NCBI RefSeq assembly: GCF_030052815.1
Contig: NC_079505.1
Location: 78,686,351 to 78,750,350, forward strand
Source: Hevea brasiliensis
Taxonomy: Eukaryota > Streptophyta > Magnoliopsida > Malpighiales > Euphorbiaceae
Direction: 5' to 3'
DNA: 64,000 bases
The position numbers and the translations under genes were made by a program. Each line of letters begins with the position of its first letter. Position 1 is the stretch's first letter. Below are positions 50,061-62,315 of this stretch, piece by piece. The notes below the pieces were generated by a model that saw only the letters and a program-made list of their open reading frames with translations, searched no databases and was not told where the DNA came from.

Positions 50061-50374
50061 TGTTAGAAATTATCCTAGACACTGCAAAAAATAATAAAAT
50101 AAAAAAAAATATATTGATTTCGTCAATTTGTTAGACGTGCTCTGTTTTTATTTCTTTTATGCTCAAGTGGATTGTAAAGACGTGGTCTGGTATTGTTAGG
50201 TAGTCTTTAGGAAGTTTGTTATTCATGTTTGTTTTTGTTTCCATTTATTTTATCATGGCTAGAATCATGGATCATGATCCTTATCGTTAGTTTTTTTTTT
50301 CTTTGTATTTAAACAGTGTTTTGTTCAATGAAAATAATTAAGTTGTTTTAGTCTCCATTGTTTTATTATTAACA
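50061..50374 (+). repeat. 5' LTR of the copia element
   Basis: 314 bases. Contains TATTTAAACAG as a possible TATA signal near 50307 and ends ATTATTAACA, followed by AT and the primer-binding site. Confidence 0.92.
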
Positions 50375-50376
50375 AT

Positions 50377-50390
50377 TGGTATCAGAGCCC
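50377..50390 (+). other. Primer-binding site of the copia element
   Basis: TGGTATCAGAGCCC two bases after the 5' LTR, complementary to initiator-Met tRNA. Confidence 0.85.
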
Positions 50391-50430
50391 TTATCTTAAG
50401 GGACTTGTTATTTGGGCGTGAGTGTTATTT

Positions 50431-51400
50431 GCAAACACCAACTCTCAAAATTTTAGATTACTCATTCCAATGTCTTCAAAAGATTTTTCCCCTGTTCCAC
50501 CTCCTGTGTTCACTAGCAAAAATTATCAATCATGGGCAATCAAAATGACTGCTTATCTACAAGCGTGGGATCTCTGGGAAGTGGTTGCTGCTGAAGATCT
50601 TGAAATCGATCCACTACTTGAGAATCCAACCATGCAACAAATCAAGATACACAAGGAGAAAAGCACAAAGAAGTTTAAGGCCATATACACAAGTAGAAAA
50701 GCACAAAGAAGTTTAAGGCTAAAACATGTTTGTATTCAGCAGTGTCTGAATCACTTTTTACCAAGATCATGAACCTGGAAACAGCTTTTCACATCTGACA
50801 ATACCTCAAGATAGAGTTTCAAGGTAATGCACGTACCAGAAGCATGCGTGTCTTGAATCTCAGAAGACAGTTTGAACTGCAAAAGATGAAAAACTCCGAT
50901 ACTGTGAAGGAGTATGTTGATAGGCTACTGGAAATCGTTAACAAGCTCGGGTTTCTCGGTGAAGATATGCTTGATAGTAGAATTGTTGAGAAGATTTTGG
51001 TAACATTACCATAGAGATTTGAAGCCAAAATTTCTGCCTTGGAGGATGTTCGAGACCTTACAGAAATTTCTCTAGCCGAGCTATTGAATGCTCTACATGC
51101 ACAAGAGCAAAGAAGGTAGATTAGAGAAGATGGCTCAGTTGAAGGCACAATGCAAGCCAAGTTGTAACTTCAGGACTTTGGAAAAGGCAAGAAGAAGAAA
51201 GGAAAGAAGAACAAAAGCAATCCAAGTGCTAGTGTTGGAAATAATTCAACTTCTAAAGCAAGCAGCAATGGTGTAATAGGTAACAAAGGAGGTCATTATC
51301 TTCCTTGTCAGCATTGTGGCAGAACCAATCATCCTCATTTCTGATGTTGGAGCAGGCCTGATGCCAAATGCAATGGGTGCAATCAAATGGGGCGTGTTGA
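50431..51400 (+). pseudogene. copia gag region, frameshifted
   Basis: Begins near MSSKDFSPVPPPVFTSKNYQ, a usual copia gag opening, followed by WAIKMTAYLQAWDLWEVV. A duplicated 25-base block (50657-50681 and 50695-50719, period 38) shifts the frame. Later parts (KNSDTVKEYVDRLLEIVNKL) are in other frames. Two Cys/His knuckles (CQHCGRTNHPH and CNGCNQMGRVEKIC) lie near 51300-51415, with a TGA inside the first. Confidence 0.8.
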
Positions 51401-54079
51401 AAAGATTTGCAAAAACAAAGGCAACCAGCTAGTGAATGAGGCTCAAGCTGTGCATCAAGAGGAGGAAGAGCAACTGTTTGTGGCATCTTGCTATGTTAGC
51501 AATATTTCAGTTGATACCTACCTTGTGGATAGCGGTTATACAAATCATATGTCCAATAATGCAGAACTCTTCAAGGTTCTTGACAAGACTGCAATCTCAA
51601 AAGTTCGAGTTGGGAATGGAGACTATATTTCTGTGAAAAGTAAAGGTTCAGTTGCAATTGAAAGTATTTCAGGAACCAAAGTCATTACTGATGTGTTGTA
51701 TGTACTAGATATTGACAAAAATCTTTTAAGTGTTGGTCAATTACTCGAAAAAGATTTTGAGGTGTGTTTTGAGAACAGGTGCTGTATTATTAAGGATGCA
51801 AAAGGACTGGAGGTGTTCGTAATCAAGATAAAGGGAAAAAGCTTTCCTTTTGATCTGATGGAGGAGAAGCATTCGGCCCATAAAGCTTCTGTTAAAACCA
51901 CAAACCTTTGGCACAAGAGGTTGGGTCACTTTCATCACTCAGATTTGTTGTTTATGCAGAAACATGAGACGGTGCAAGGCTTGGCTTCACTTGAGCAGGA
52001 AATATCAAGTTGCAATGCTTGTCAGTTTGGGAAACAAACTAGACTACCTTTTTCCCAAAATGGCTTGGAGGGCTTCTCAAAAACTTCAACTTATTCACAC
52101 TGATCTTTGAGGACCATACCGAACACCATCACTTAAAGGCAATAAGTATTATATTGCCTTCATTGATGATTTAACCTGAATGTGCTAGATATATTTTCTC
52201 AGATTCAAGTCAGAAGTTGTTGGAGTATTTTGGAGATTCAAGGCTTGGGTTGAAAATCAAAGTGGATGCCGAATGTTGGTGCTAAGATCTGATAATGGAA
52301 AAGAATACACTTCAAACCTATTCAACAAATTTTGTGAAGAGGCAGGGATTGAGCACAATTGACTACTCCATATACTCCTCAACAGAATGGAGTAAGTGAG
52401 CGAAAAAACAGGACCATAATGGAGATGACTTGTTGCTTGCTGCATGAGAAAGGTTTGCTAAAAAAATTTTGGGCGAAAGCAGCTAATACGGCTATATTTC
52501 TATTGAACAAATTGCCTACCAAAGCTCTTTAAAAACAAACTCCTTATGAAGCATGGTATGGTCATAAACCCTCTCTCACAAATCTAAAAGTGTTTGGATG
52601 TCTTTGTTTCTCTTATGTTCCTCAAGTTAAGAGAGACAAATTGGATAAAAAAAATCTGAGCCTGGAATTTTTATAGGCTATAGCAACATCTCAAAAGCCT
52701 ATAGAATATTTCAGCCTCAAACTGAGAAAATCATAATCAACAGAGATGTTGTTTTTATGGAGGAATTTCAATGGAATTGGAGTGCAAGTGACAACGGTCA
52801 ACATTTGGGTATGCAACAGCCTACTGAGAGACTTGTCTGCTATCTGAAATCTATGCAAGTTGCAATGTAGCAGTGTTCGAAACAGCAGGTGTTGCTGAAG
52901 TAATGAACGAGCAAATATGGAAGTCTGCCATGGAAGAAGAGCTACGAATGATTGAAAAAAATCAAACTTGGAAGCTTGTTAAAAGACCTTAAAATGGAAA
53001 AGTGATTTGGGTGAAGTGGGTTTTCAGGACAAAGCTTAATGCTGATGGTACAATAAATAAGCATAAGGCAAGGCTCGTTGTGAAGGGCTATGCTCAAGTC
53101 TTTGGTGTGGATTTCTCAGAGACTTTTGCTCCTATTACAAGGCTTGATACTATCAAGTTATTGTTGACTATTGCAGCTCAAAAAGGCAGGAAGGTGTTCC
53201 AACTGGATGTCAAATCTGCATTCTTGAATGGTTTTTTGGAGGAAGAAATTTATGTTGACCAACCAGAAGGTTTTGTTATGCAAGGGCATGGAGATAAAGT
53301 GTATTTGCTCAAGAAAGCCCTGTACGGTCTTAAGCAAGCACCAAGGGCTTGGTACAGCATTATAGATGATCACTTGTTGAGCTTAGGCTTTGTAAAATTC
53401 CTTAGTGGACCAACACTGTATGTGAAGAAAATGGTACTGACCTAACCATTGTTTCCATTTATGTTGATGATCTTCTTATTACAGGAAGCAATCAGGAGCT
53501 CATTGATGGTTTCAAGGCTGAAATGTTGAAAGAGTTTGAGATGACAGACCTCGGATTGATGTTTATTTTCTTGGTCTAGAAGTGAAGCAAAAGAAGAATG
53601 AGATCTTTATTAGTCAATGCAAATATGCAAAAGAGATCTTGAAAAAGTTCCTTATGGAGGGATGTAAGTCTGTTGATACTCCTATGCAGCCTAGAGTAAA
53701 ATTTTATAAAGATGATGGTGCTGCCAAAGTAGATGAAAATCATTATAGAAGCTTATTCGGATGCCCCATGTACCTCACAACCTCTAGACCAGACATAATG
53801 CATGCTGTTAGCGTCCTCTCCAAATTCATGCACTGTGCTAGTGAGGAACATTGGCAAGCTACAAAATGTGTTGTGAGATACATTAAGGGGACTGTTGATT
53901 TTGGAGTTAAGTAGTTTACTGTCAAAATTTCAAGTTAATTGGTTTCTCTGACAATGATTATGCAGGTTCAGAAGATGATATGAAAAGTACGACAAGTTTT
54001 TGCTTTGGTTTTGGATCAAGTATGATCAATTGGTGTCCCAAAAAGCAAGAAATCATTGCTCAAAGTACTGTAGAGGCTG
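51401..54079 (+). pseudogene. copia pol: protease, integrase, reverse transcriptase, first part of RNase H
   Basis: Protease: LVDSGYTNHMS near 51522-51555. The GAG-pre-integrase signature LWHKRLGHFHHSDL is near 51907. Integrase core pieces run 52100-52640 in changing frames (TPQQNGVSER near 52370-52400, with a break). Reverse transcriptase: [20 protein letters not shown] near 53195, [11 protein letters not shown] near 53323, and the catalytic YVDDLLITG near 53461 in a shifted frame. A stop at 52990 and frameshifts near 53430 and 53555 break it. RNase H starts near 53935 and is cut at 54079 by the nested insertion. Confidence 0.85.
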
Positions 54080-57000
54080 TGTAACACCCCTATATACATA
54101 GCTTGGTACATTTTACTGTTATAGTGACCGATGTCGGTCCGGATAATTAAGGGGATTAGAACTACATCTAAGACACATAGATAAGCCTGGAATGAAACTA
54201 ATTAGTGATTGCCAGATAGGTAAGTATAAATAAAAAAAATAGAACATAAAAGGTTAAATGAGCCAGGAATCACAACGATGGATGACTTTCCTGGGAAGGG
54301 ACTGCGAGGGCCATCGTAACCCAAATTCTGAATCGAAAAATGTGACCCTGCGGTTCTTAGGACTATTGCGAATACAGTGGAAAAGAGAAAATCATAGAAA
54401 AGAATTGTTAAGCAGGTATTAGGTCAGGGATCCGAAAGAAATATCGAATAACTTGTAAATCGGATCGAGTGAGGGGCAATTTAGTCAATTCACCCCTAGA
54501 GCTGACTCTTGACCTAACTGTTCGATAAAATCGAAGAAATAAAAATTTTTGAATCGAGAATTAAATTAAAGAAACAAAAAAATCAAAGAAAAAGAAAGAA
54601 ATTGAAAAAAATGATTTATTACATCATGTGGATGACATCACATATTATGTAATAAGTAATTTTAATTTTAGCCAATTTTTGACCAAGTCAAAAATCATTA
54701 TTAAAGACAAAATACATTAAAATTAAAACAAAAAAAAATCACTCTTTCTTCCTCGCTAAAATCGGCAGCCACCTCTCCTCTCTCCACCATTGTTCTTCCT
54801 CCATGAAAGCTTGATACAAGCTTGTAAACTCCTACTTAACCCTACCTTACCCTTGAATTGTTCCATTAAACCTTGTTAACCTCACTTGAGAAAGAGACTG
54901 AAGAAGAAAACAAAAAGGAAAAAGGGAGTGAAATTGAATAATTGGAATTCAAGTGAAGGTAAGCAATTTACTTTGAAATTTTAGTTTTAATGCACATGTA
55001 TTAAGTTGATTTAACTTAGATTTTAACCTAAAAATCAAAGAAAACAATTGTTGGGGGACTTTTAGTGAATTCAGCTAGCATTAGAGGGAGATGGAATTGA
55101 ATGAAATTGATGCAATTGAATAGTTAATTTAGGTGAATTAGAGGTGTAGACAAGGAATGTATAATTTCCTTGCATTAATTCTAAGATTTTATAATTAGGG
55201 TTCTTGAGCAATTTGAAAATTGGGGAAAAATATGAGGAATTAGTCAATTGATATAATTAACCTTAGTTGAGTTGAGAAATGGTCAATTGGGACCATTTGT
55301 GGTGTGTGTGAATTAATAGAATCAAATTACAATTCGGATTGGCTAGTGTTCATATTCTGATAGCTTGATCTAGGTTCCTTTCAGAGATCAAAACTGAAAA
55401 TTTACTAGCCCAATTGGTGTGAGGCCAATTGAGGATGAAAATAGACACACACATAATGGCACATTTTTCATTTAGGAATTATATCCAGAAAATAACCATA
55501 ACATAGTGAACAATTAGGTTAAACTCAGGTGTAGTGTACTGCCACTGTACCAAAATAACTAAATAAATAGTGTATATTCATTTGGCCATAACTTGGGCTA
55601 TATAGGTCCAAATGATCTGATTTTTGTGGCATTAGAAAGGTATGACATAGCACTATAACTTTCATGGAGAACACCAACCCAAATTCTGCCCATATCTAAG
55701 TTATTTTGCCATCCAAAGTTAATGGTCCAAAACTGTCAGAACTAAATTGGGTGCCCAGAAATCTGGGTTAAACTAATCCAGCCAGCCATGTTCAAATGGC
55801 CATATCTTATGTTACAAAACTCCAAATGGAGTAATTCAAAAAGGGAAGTAAGGTTAAGACAATAAGGAACAAGTTTTATGATGAATACTTTGCCAAATTC
55901 CCACAGCAACATGATCAATGAAACAGTACAAAATAGGACATTAAATCTGAAAATTTTGAAATTGTACCTAAGAGACCTAAAATTTGAAGAAACAATCAAA
56001 ACCAACAAATTAGGCACCAAAAATGTGATATGTAGGTGTAATTGGATTTTTCATACTTATTAAGCATAAGAAAGTCAACATTTTGACTTGAATAGTACCA
56101 TGAATAGTAACCCCGAAATGAAAATTTTCAAGAACGTTAGTTTAAGCATATTGGGGCTAGAATTGAGCATATATGAATTAATTATTGGATTTATTCAGAG
56201 TTTAAATACTAGTAAAAATTTTTGTCTATTTTAATTTTGCCGCAAATTTTATAAAAATTTTGACAGAGTTTCGTCTGTATTTTGAGAAATCAGTTCTTCA
56301 AATACCTATGAAAAACACTTCCAATAATTTTACACAACTCCCAACCACCAAATAATTTCAAGTCAACTATTTTGAAAACAAACCATTTCAAATAATTCCA
56401 TTAACATTTTATGCACAAATTAGATTTACAGATATAAAATCCAAAAATAATATTATTATAATTTATTATACAACTGCTCACTTTACATTGATACTTATGA
56501 CATTACAGTATTTACATCAAAATAATTACAAGGGTATAAAACAATACCCGTACAAAAATGATCAAGAGTTCTTATCAATCCCGCAGCTCACTCTGCTGCT
56601 TTCTCTTTGCTCTTATCTGTGACAGCAAAATAAGCTATCGCTGAGTATAAAAATACTCAGTGGTGCACAATAAAAATTTAAAATATAATACATAAATCAT
56701 TCATTATCAAATCACAATTTAAATATTTCTTAATCACATTTCACAGGTTACTAGAATTCATAATAACACAATTTGGTCAAATAGTTCAATAAAGACAGTG
56801 TTGCTAAATCATACACAACTTAAGTCATGACACAAAATTTTCGATCAATGCCGTGTTGTACACCATGGCAAAGCAATCTATAACCCCACTAATCGAAATC
56901 AATAAGGGAGGTGGCTAGCTAGCTAATGAGTACTCATCCGATCTCGACCTCAACTGGTAAGCCAGAGAGGGAGAAAAATGAACGATCTCAACCCCATAAA

Positions 57001-60000
57001 TGGAGGAGGAATAATGTGATACTGTCATGCTAAGTGTGAACACAAAATCAGTTCAAAACAATTTATTCAAATAATTTATGAGAAATTTGGTCAATTTTCA
57101 AAGTCATATTCACAATCATAAATGGCAACACAATTCATAATTAACTCAAAAAAATAAAATTTTCAGGAATCATATATTTAAATAAAAATTATTGTGCACA
57201 GACCTGACGTGAGTCGCCTTTAGGCCTTGACTCAGTCTCTCAGAGCTTCCAAGTCTTTTTCAGCTGAAACACACAGTTTCACAGTGTTTCAGTACCATAA
57301 CTTAGCATAAATCCAAAAATAAATTTAACTTCACTTTTAACTAGCTCTAATGTGCTAAACTCGACGTTCTTGAAATTTTATGTTTTGAGTTACTATTCAC
57401 TATACTATTCAAGTCAAATTGTTGACTTTCTAAGGCTTAATAGGTATGGGAACTCCAACTTCACCCACATACCACATTTTGGTCACCAAACTTGTTGGTT
57501 TTGGTCATTTTCTCAACACTTAAGTCTTTTAGGCAAAATTGTCAATTTTCAGTTTTTGGTATATCGGTTTCACTATTCCATTGGTCATTTTACTGTTAGA
57601 ATTTGGCAAAACTTCCTTCATAGAAAATGTTCCCTATTGTTTTAAGTTTATTCTCCTTTTTAAATCACTCCAATTGGAGTTTTGTAGCTCAAGTTATATG
57701 CAAATTACGTTTACTGTTCATGCTGCAGAATTTTTGTTTTGGTAGATTATTGATTCCAAATTCGTTCAGCAATTTGATCAAGTTAGGTCCATAATTTGGT
57801 CTAATTTTCTTCATATGAAATGTTCTACTATGCCTTAGGTTTCCATCAGTTCAAGAATCACCTAAATCGGAGTTTTCTAGAGAGAGTTATAGCCATTGAA
57901 ACTTTACTGTTCATATGGTAAATCTGCAGTCTGCAGATTCAGTGATCCAAATTTGCTCAGTAATTTAATTGGGTTAATGACATAATTTGGGTTGGTGTTT
58001 TTCATGAAAGTTTTAGGTCTATATCTCATCTAACCACTGGTAAAATTTTAGGTCATTTTAACCTGCCTAGCTCGAGTTATGACCAAATGAACAAGCACTG
58101 TTCATTTGGTCAGTTTGTGCAGGGCAGCCTGCAATTTTTCAACTTTGGTCAATTTGTTCACTAGGTTTTAGTCACTTTTTGGGCAAGCTTCCTAGATGAA
58201 AATTGTGTCATTTAGTGCCTATTTTCAGTCCCAATTGGTCCCATACCAATTGGACTTATAAAATTTCATTTTTGGTCCCTCAAAGTGGATTTTTGGTCAT
58301 GCTGCATACCCAATCTGAATTTGGCTTTGATTCAAACACTTCTAACACACTTAATTAGGTCACAAATGACCATTTCTCACTTCACATTAGGTCAAAAACA
58401 CCATTTCACCATTTCTCCAAATTTTATCTCCCAAACCCTAGGTCCAAAACCCTAACTTCCATGTTTAGCTCATTTCATGCAATTAAACTATATAAACCTC
58501 AACTACACCTTCAATCAAGCTTGCCTACCTTTTTAATTGTATCAAAATCTATCAATTTCAAGCTACCTCTAAGCTGGCTGAATTTCACTATATTCCTAAA
58601 TATATTGTTTTTATTTTATTTTCATCAATACTAGTTCACTTCAAGTGCAAATTCATGAATATAAGGAGAATTGAGAGGATTTTTTACTAACCTTTAAGGA
58701 AGTATTCCCAAAGCTTCAATTCTTCCACTTTCCTCCCTCCTATTCTTCTTTAATCTTCTTTTCTAGGGTAACTTAGAAGCTTTTTAGGGTTTAGGGTTGA
58801 AATTTGTGGGGAAGAACTAAGTTTTTTAAGCTTTAAAAGCTTGTTAATGGAGGAACCTTGGGAGAGAAAAGTGAGAGAGAGATGAGGACTTTTTTTTGAA
58901 GAAGAAGAAATGATTTTATTTCTTTTTTTTTTATGAATTTTTAAGTCTTATGGAAGACCAAAAATGTAAATAAATAAATAAATAAATTATATTCTTTATG
59001 GCATCATGCATGAGGTCATGCATGATGTCATCACCTTTTGATTTTTCCATTTTTCATTTTCTTTTTTTTTCTATTTTTCTATTAGTTTTTTAATTTAATT
59101 CTCGATTCCAAAATTTTCTTTTATTCGATTTTATTTGACAGTTAGGTCAAGAGTCAGCTCTCTGGGTCAATTGACCAAATTGCCCCTCTTCGGTTCATCC
59201 CGGTTTGCAAATAATTCAGTATTTCTTTCGGCTCCCTGACCTAATTATTTGACTGGCTTAACAGTTCTTTTTCTTGATTTTCTCTTTTCCACTGTGTTCG
59301 TAATAGTCCTAAGGATCGTAGCGTCACATTTTACGGTTCGAAATTTGAGTTTAAAACGGCTTTGCAGTCGTTCCTGAGACGATCACCCATCGCTGTGACT
59401 CTCGACTCGTTTAACTTCTTATGTCCTGTTCTTCTTATTTATACTTAACTAACTGGCAATTACTAATTATTTGTGTTTATGGTTTATCTAGTTGTCTTAA
59501 GTATGGTTCTAATCCCCTTAATTATCCAGACCGACTCCGGTCACCGGAACAGTGAAATATACCAGGCTATACAAATAGAGGTGTTACAGAAACACTGTCA
59601 TTTATGTGTTTCAGCTGAAAAAGACCCGGAAGGGACAAAGGACTGAGTCAAGGCCTAGAGACGACTCATGTCAGGTTTGTGCACAATAAATTTATGTAAT
59701 TATTTTCCAATTAAAAATTTGAATTGCTATACTTTATGAAATCGCTGTGTTATTTATGACTTGTGTTGCCACTTTGTGACTGCAAAAATGACTTTGAAAA
59801 TTGTTTGGGATCTCTCATAAATTATTGGAAATAATTATTTTAAATTGATTTTGGATTCACACTTAGCATGACAGTATCACATTATTCCTCCTCCATTTAT
59901 TGGGTTGAGATCGTTTATTTTCTTTCCTCTCTAGCTTACCAACTGAGGTCGAGATCGGATGAATACTCATTAGCTAGCTAGCCACCTCCCTCATTGATTT

Positions 60001-60912
60001 TGATTAGTGAGGTTATAGATTGCTTTGTCATGGTGTACAACACGGCATTTATCAAAAAATTTGTGTTATGGCTTAAGTTGTGTATGAATTGGCAATACTG
60101 TATTTATTAAATTGTTTGACTAAAACTATGCTATAATGAGCTTTGAAAAATTGTGAAATGTGATTGCGAGATTTTTTAATTGTAAATTGTTCATAAATGT
60201 TTTATATTACACATTTTACATATTATTGTGCACCACTGAGTATTTTACACACAGTGATAGTTTCTTTTACTGTCGCAGATAGAGGCAAAGAAAAAGCAGC
60301 AGAGTGAGCTGCTGATTGTGGGGACTACCTAGAGACTTTTGTATGGATATTTGATTATACCCTTATGATTTCTTGTTGTAAATAATTTTGTAGTCATATG
60401 TACTTTTGTAACTGAGCAGTTGCATAGTCATATGTAATAATATAGTCTTTTAGCTTTTTATGTCTGTGAACTAAATTGTGAATGTAATTAAATATTTTAA
60501 ATGCAATGTGAATGGATTTACTTAACTGTCTTGCAAATGTTATGAATTGTGGAGATTCGATAGATTTGTGTTGATTAAGTGATTTGGTGGTTGAGATTTG
60601 ATGAAGTGCTATTATTGGAAGTGTTTTTTCACAGGTAAATTTTTTGTTTTTCTCAATTACTGCCGGCACTCTGCCGAAATTTTTCCAGAATTTGGGGAAA
60701 AATAAAATTGGTCAAAAATTTTACATAGTTTTTCAACTTTAATTAAATATTTTTAGTTCCTACAAAAAATGCTCACCACTTTCAAAAAAGTAAGAAAATG
60801 GTTTTAAAGTCTTTTGTAGTGTACTTGATAGGTTATCGGTAGGTAAAGTTCAGTAAGTCATTAGCTATACTACGGGATCATGTTATGCCTTACAGAGGGG
60901 TAGGGTGTGACA
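54080..60912 (+). mobile_element. Nested LTR-derived insertion in copia RNase H, with internal inverted copy
   Basis: Starts TGTAACACCCC and ends AGGGTGTGACA. It is flanked by GGCTG (54075-54079) and GACTG (60913-60917), which restores the copia reading frame (VEAEF) when removed. It is not a simple element: 54080 to about 56215 plus about 59589 to 60912 form one plus-strand copy of an LTR-like unit of about 3.4 kb with no coding sequence. The middle, about 56216-59588, is the same unit in reverse. No gag or pol motif. Best reading: a solo LTR of a long-LTR family that later received a second LTR copy in inverse orientation. Confidence 0.75.
56216..59588 (-). mobile_element. Inverted second copy of the same long LTR, 3' end missing
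   Basis: On the minus strand it starts at 59588 with TGTAACACCTCTATTTG and follows the plus copy in order: GGATAATTAAGGGGATTAGAAC, the GAGAGCTGACTCTTGACCTAAC block, then TTTCAGCTGAAAAAGACT and CACTGAGTATTTTTATACTCAG. It stops aligning near 56216, about 180 bases before the LTR end, and no target duplication is seen there, so that edge has been deleted. Confidence 0.65.
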
Positions 60913-60917
60913 GACTG

Positions 60918-61261
60918 AATTTGTTGCTGCAACTACTGCTGCAAATCATGCTTTGTGGCTTAGAAAAATTCTCAAAGATTTGAATTTAGAGCAGCAAGAG
61001 CCAACACAAATATCTGTCGATGATAACCAAGCAGCCATTTCAATCTCATCTAATCCAGTGTTTCATGGGAAAACAAAGCATTTTAAAATTAAGTTCTACT
61101 TTCTGAAGGAAATTCAAAAAGAAGGAGAAGTGTCCTTGGTCTATTGCAGAACTGAAGATCAAATTGCTGATGCTTTTACCAAAGCCTTGCCTGAAGTTAA
61201 ATTTGAAGCTTTGCGAGATAAGATGGGAGTTTGCAGTATCAAAGACAAGGAGGAGTGTTAG
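60918..61261 (+). pseudogene. copia pol: rest of RNase H
   Basis: Continues the frame broken at 54079: EFVAATTAANHALWLRKIL, then the conserved DDNQAAISIS and the C-terminal FHGKTKHFKIK and DAFTKALP. The last codon and stop (TGT TAG) are the first six bases of the 3' LTR. Confidence 0.88.
61241..61255 (+). other. Polypurine tract of the copia element
   Basis: AAAGACAAGGAGGAG directly before the 3' LTR; primes plus-strand DNA synthesis in this element class. It is also coding, reading KDKEE in pol. Confidence 0.75.
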
Positions 61262-61570
61262 AAATTATCCTAGACACTGCAAAAAATAATAAAATAAAAA
61301 GAAAAAATGTTAATTTCGTCAATTTGTTAGACGTGCTCTGTTTTTTATTTCTTTTATGCTCAAGTGGATTGTAAAGACGTGGTCTGGTATTGTTAGCTAG
61401 TCTTTAGGAAGTTTGTTATTCATGTTTGTTTTTGTTTCCATGTATTTTATCATGGCTAGAATCATGGATCATGATCCTTATCGTTAGTTTTTTTTTCTTT
61501 GTATTTAAACAGTGTTTTGTTCAATGAAAATAATTAAGTTGTTTTAGTCTCCATTGTTTTATCATTAACA
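61256..61570 (+). repeat. 3' LTR of the copia element
   Basis: 315 bases, TGTTAGAAATT...ATTAACA, followed by target copy GTTTC at 61571-61575. Confidence 0.92.
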
Positions 61571-61805
61571 GTTTCTTACCCAGCATCAGCAACTGCTTCA
61601 GTTTCAACACCAACATTGACTGTCACAGCATTACCTTCGTTAGAAGCAAAAATTTGTTGCTCGAGAGTCATCTCATCTCATAATATCTTGGACTATCCAT
61701 CTGATATTTAATTGCTCCATCTCTGATAAACATGACAGGCCAGTGCCAGTTTCCTACTACCACATGTGGAGTGCTTCTATGTGACAATGGAAAGCTGAAG
61801 TCCAT

Positions 61806-62315
61806 CAAACAAGAAAGAGACAGCACCTTCCTCATCCACGGTACTCTATAATGTCTACTTCAATGTGCTATGAATTGTATAGAAAATATAAAAATGGCCC
61901 TTTTATGAACATGCATTCGGAAACAGCAATTTTTTTCTACTTTCAGGATGTTAAATTGATGGATATATTAAGCCTGAACGTAAATTTTACATTCAAAGAA
62001 AGAAAATTCATCGTCCTAGTGTCCAATTTGATCATAGGCTTCTGTCAGGCAAATAATTTAATTAATTAACCCTCTGAGATGGCATGTTTTAAGCGCTGAA
62101 CATATAGAATTTGTTTTAAGCCTCAAATTTCATCCCTAATTTGTTGCCTTTTTCTTCACCAATCTTGAAGTAAAAGTCAAGCAAACAACTCATGCCTGTT
62201 ATCTACCTTTGTTTTGTTTTAACTTGATCAAAATAACTACAGATAACAAAGAGGATGTGACCAAATTAATACACATGGAATACCCAAAGAAAAAAGTACA
62301 GAATAAGACATGTCT
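61806..62315. other. Spacer downstream of the zinc-cluster gene
   Basis: No gene supported. The frame 61851-62069 has no recognisable domain and AT-biased codons. The part nearest 62315 should be the 3' UTR of the gene that ends there. Confidence 0.5.

Larger units (their letters stand above)
50061..61570 (+). mobile_element. Ty1/copia retrotransposon carrying a nested insertion
   Basis: 5' LTR 50061-50374 and 3' LTR 61256-61570 both run TGTTAGAAATT...ATTAACA. The target duplication GTTTC is exact (50056-50060 and 61571-61575). The primer-binding site TGGTATCAGAGCCC begins at 50377, and a polypurine tract AAAGACAAGGAGGAG precedes the 3' LTR. Order gag, protease, integrase, RT, RNase H marks Ty1/copia. 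Without the 6.8-kb insertion at 54080-60912 the element is about 4.7 kb, a normal size. LTRs differ at fewer than about ten positions, so it is fairly young, yet the coding part has several stops and frameshifts. Confidence 0.93.
49970..61805 (-). pseudogene. Third DUF1262 copy, broken and split by a copia insertion
   Basis: Left piece 49970-50060 and right piece about 61571-61805 resemble the middle of exon 2 of the two intact copies on the minus strand. The left matches the text over the hydrophobic GVMWFK region. The right matches the acidic linker, then the EQ(Q)WEQ region and the GKW.CP core. Only the middle of the exon is left and frames are broken (for example a duplicated TCATC near 61670), so it was probably already decaying. 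The copia element sits between the pieces, and GTTTC is repeated on both sides, so the pieces were contiguous before insertion. No first exon seen. Confidence 0.75.

Noticed and set aside
55742..57745. Several 60-97-codon frames in the nested LTR unit
   Set aside because: They differ between the plus and minus copies of the same unit and carry no retroelement motif, so they are chance frames.
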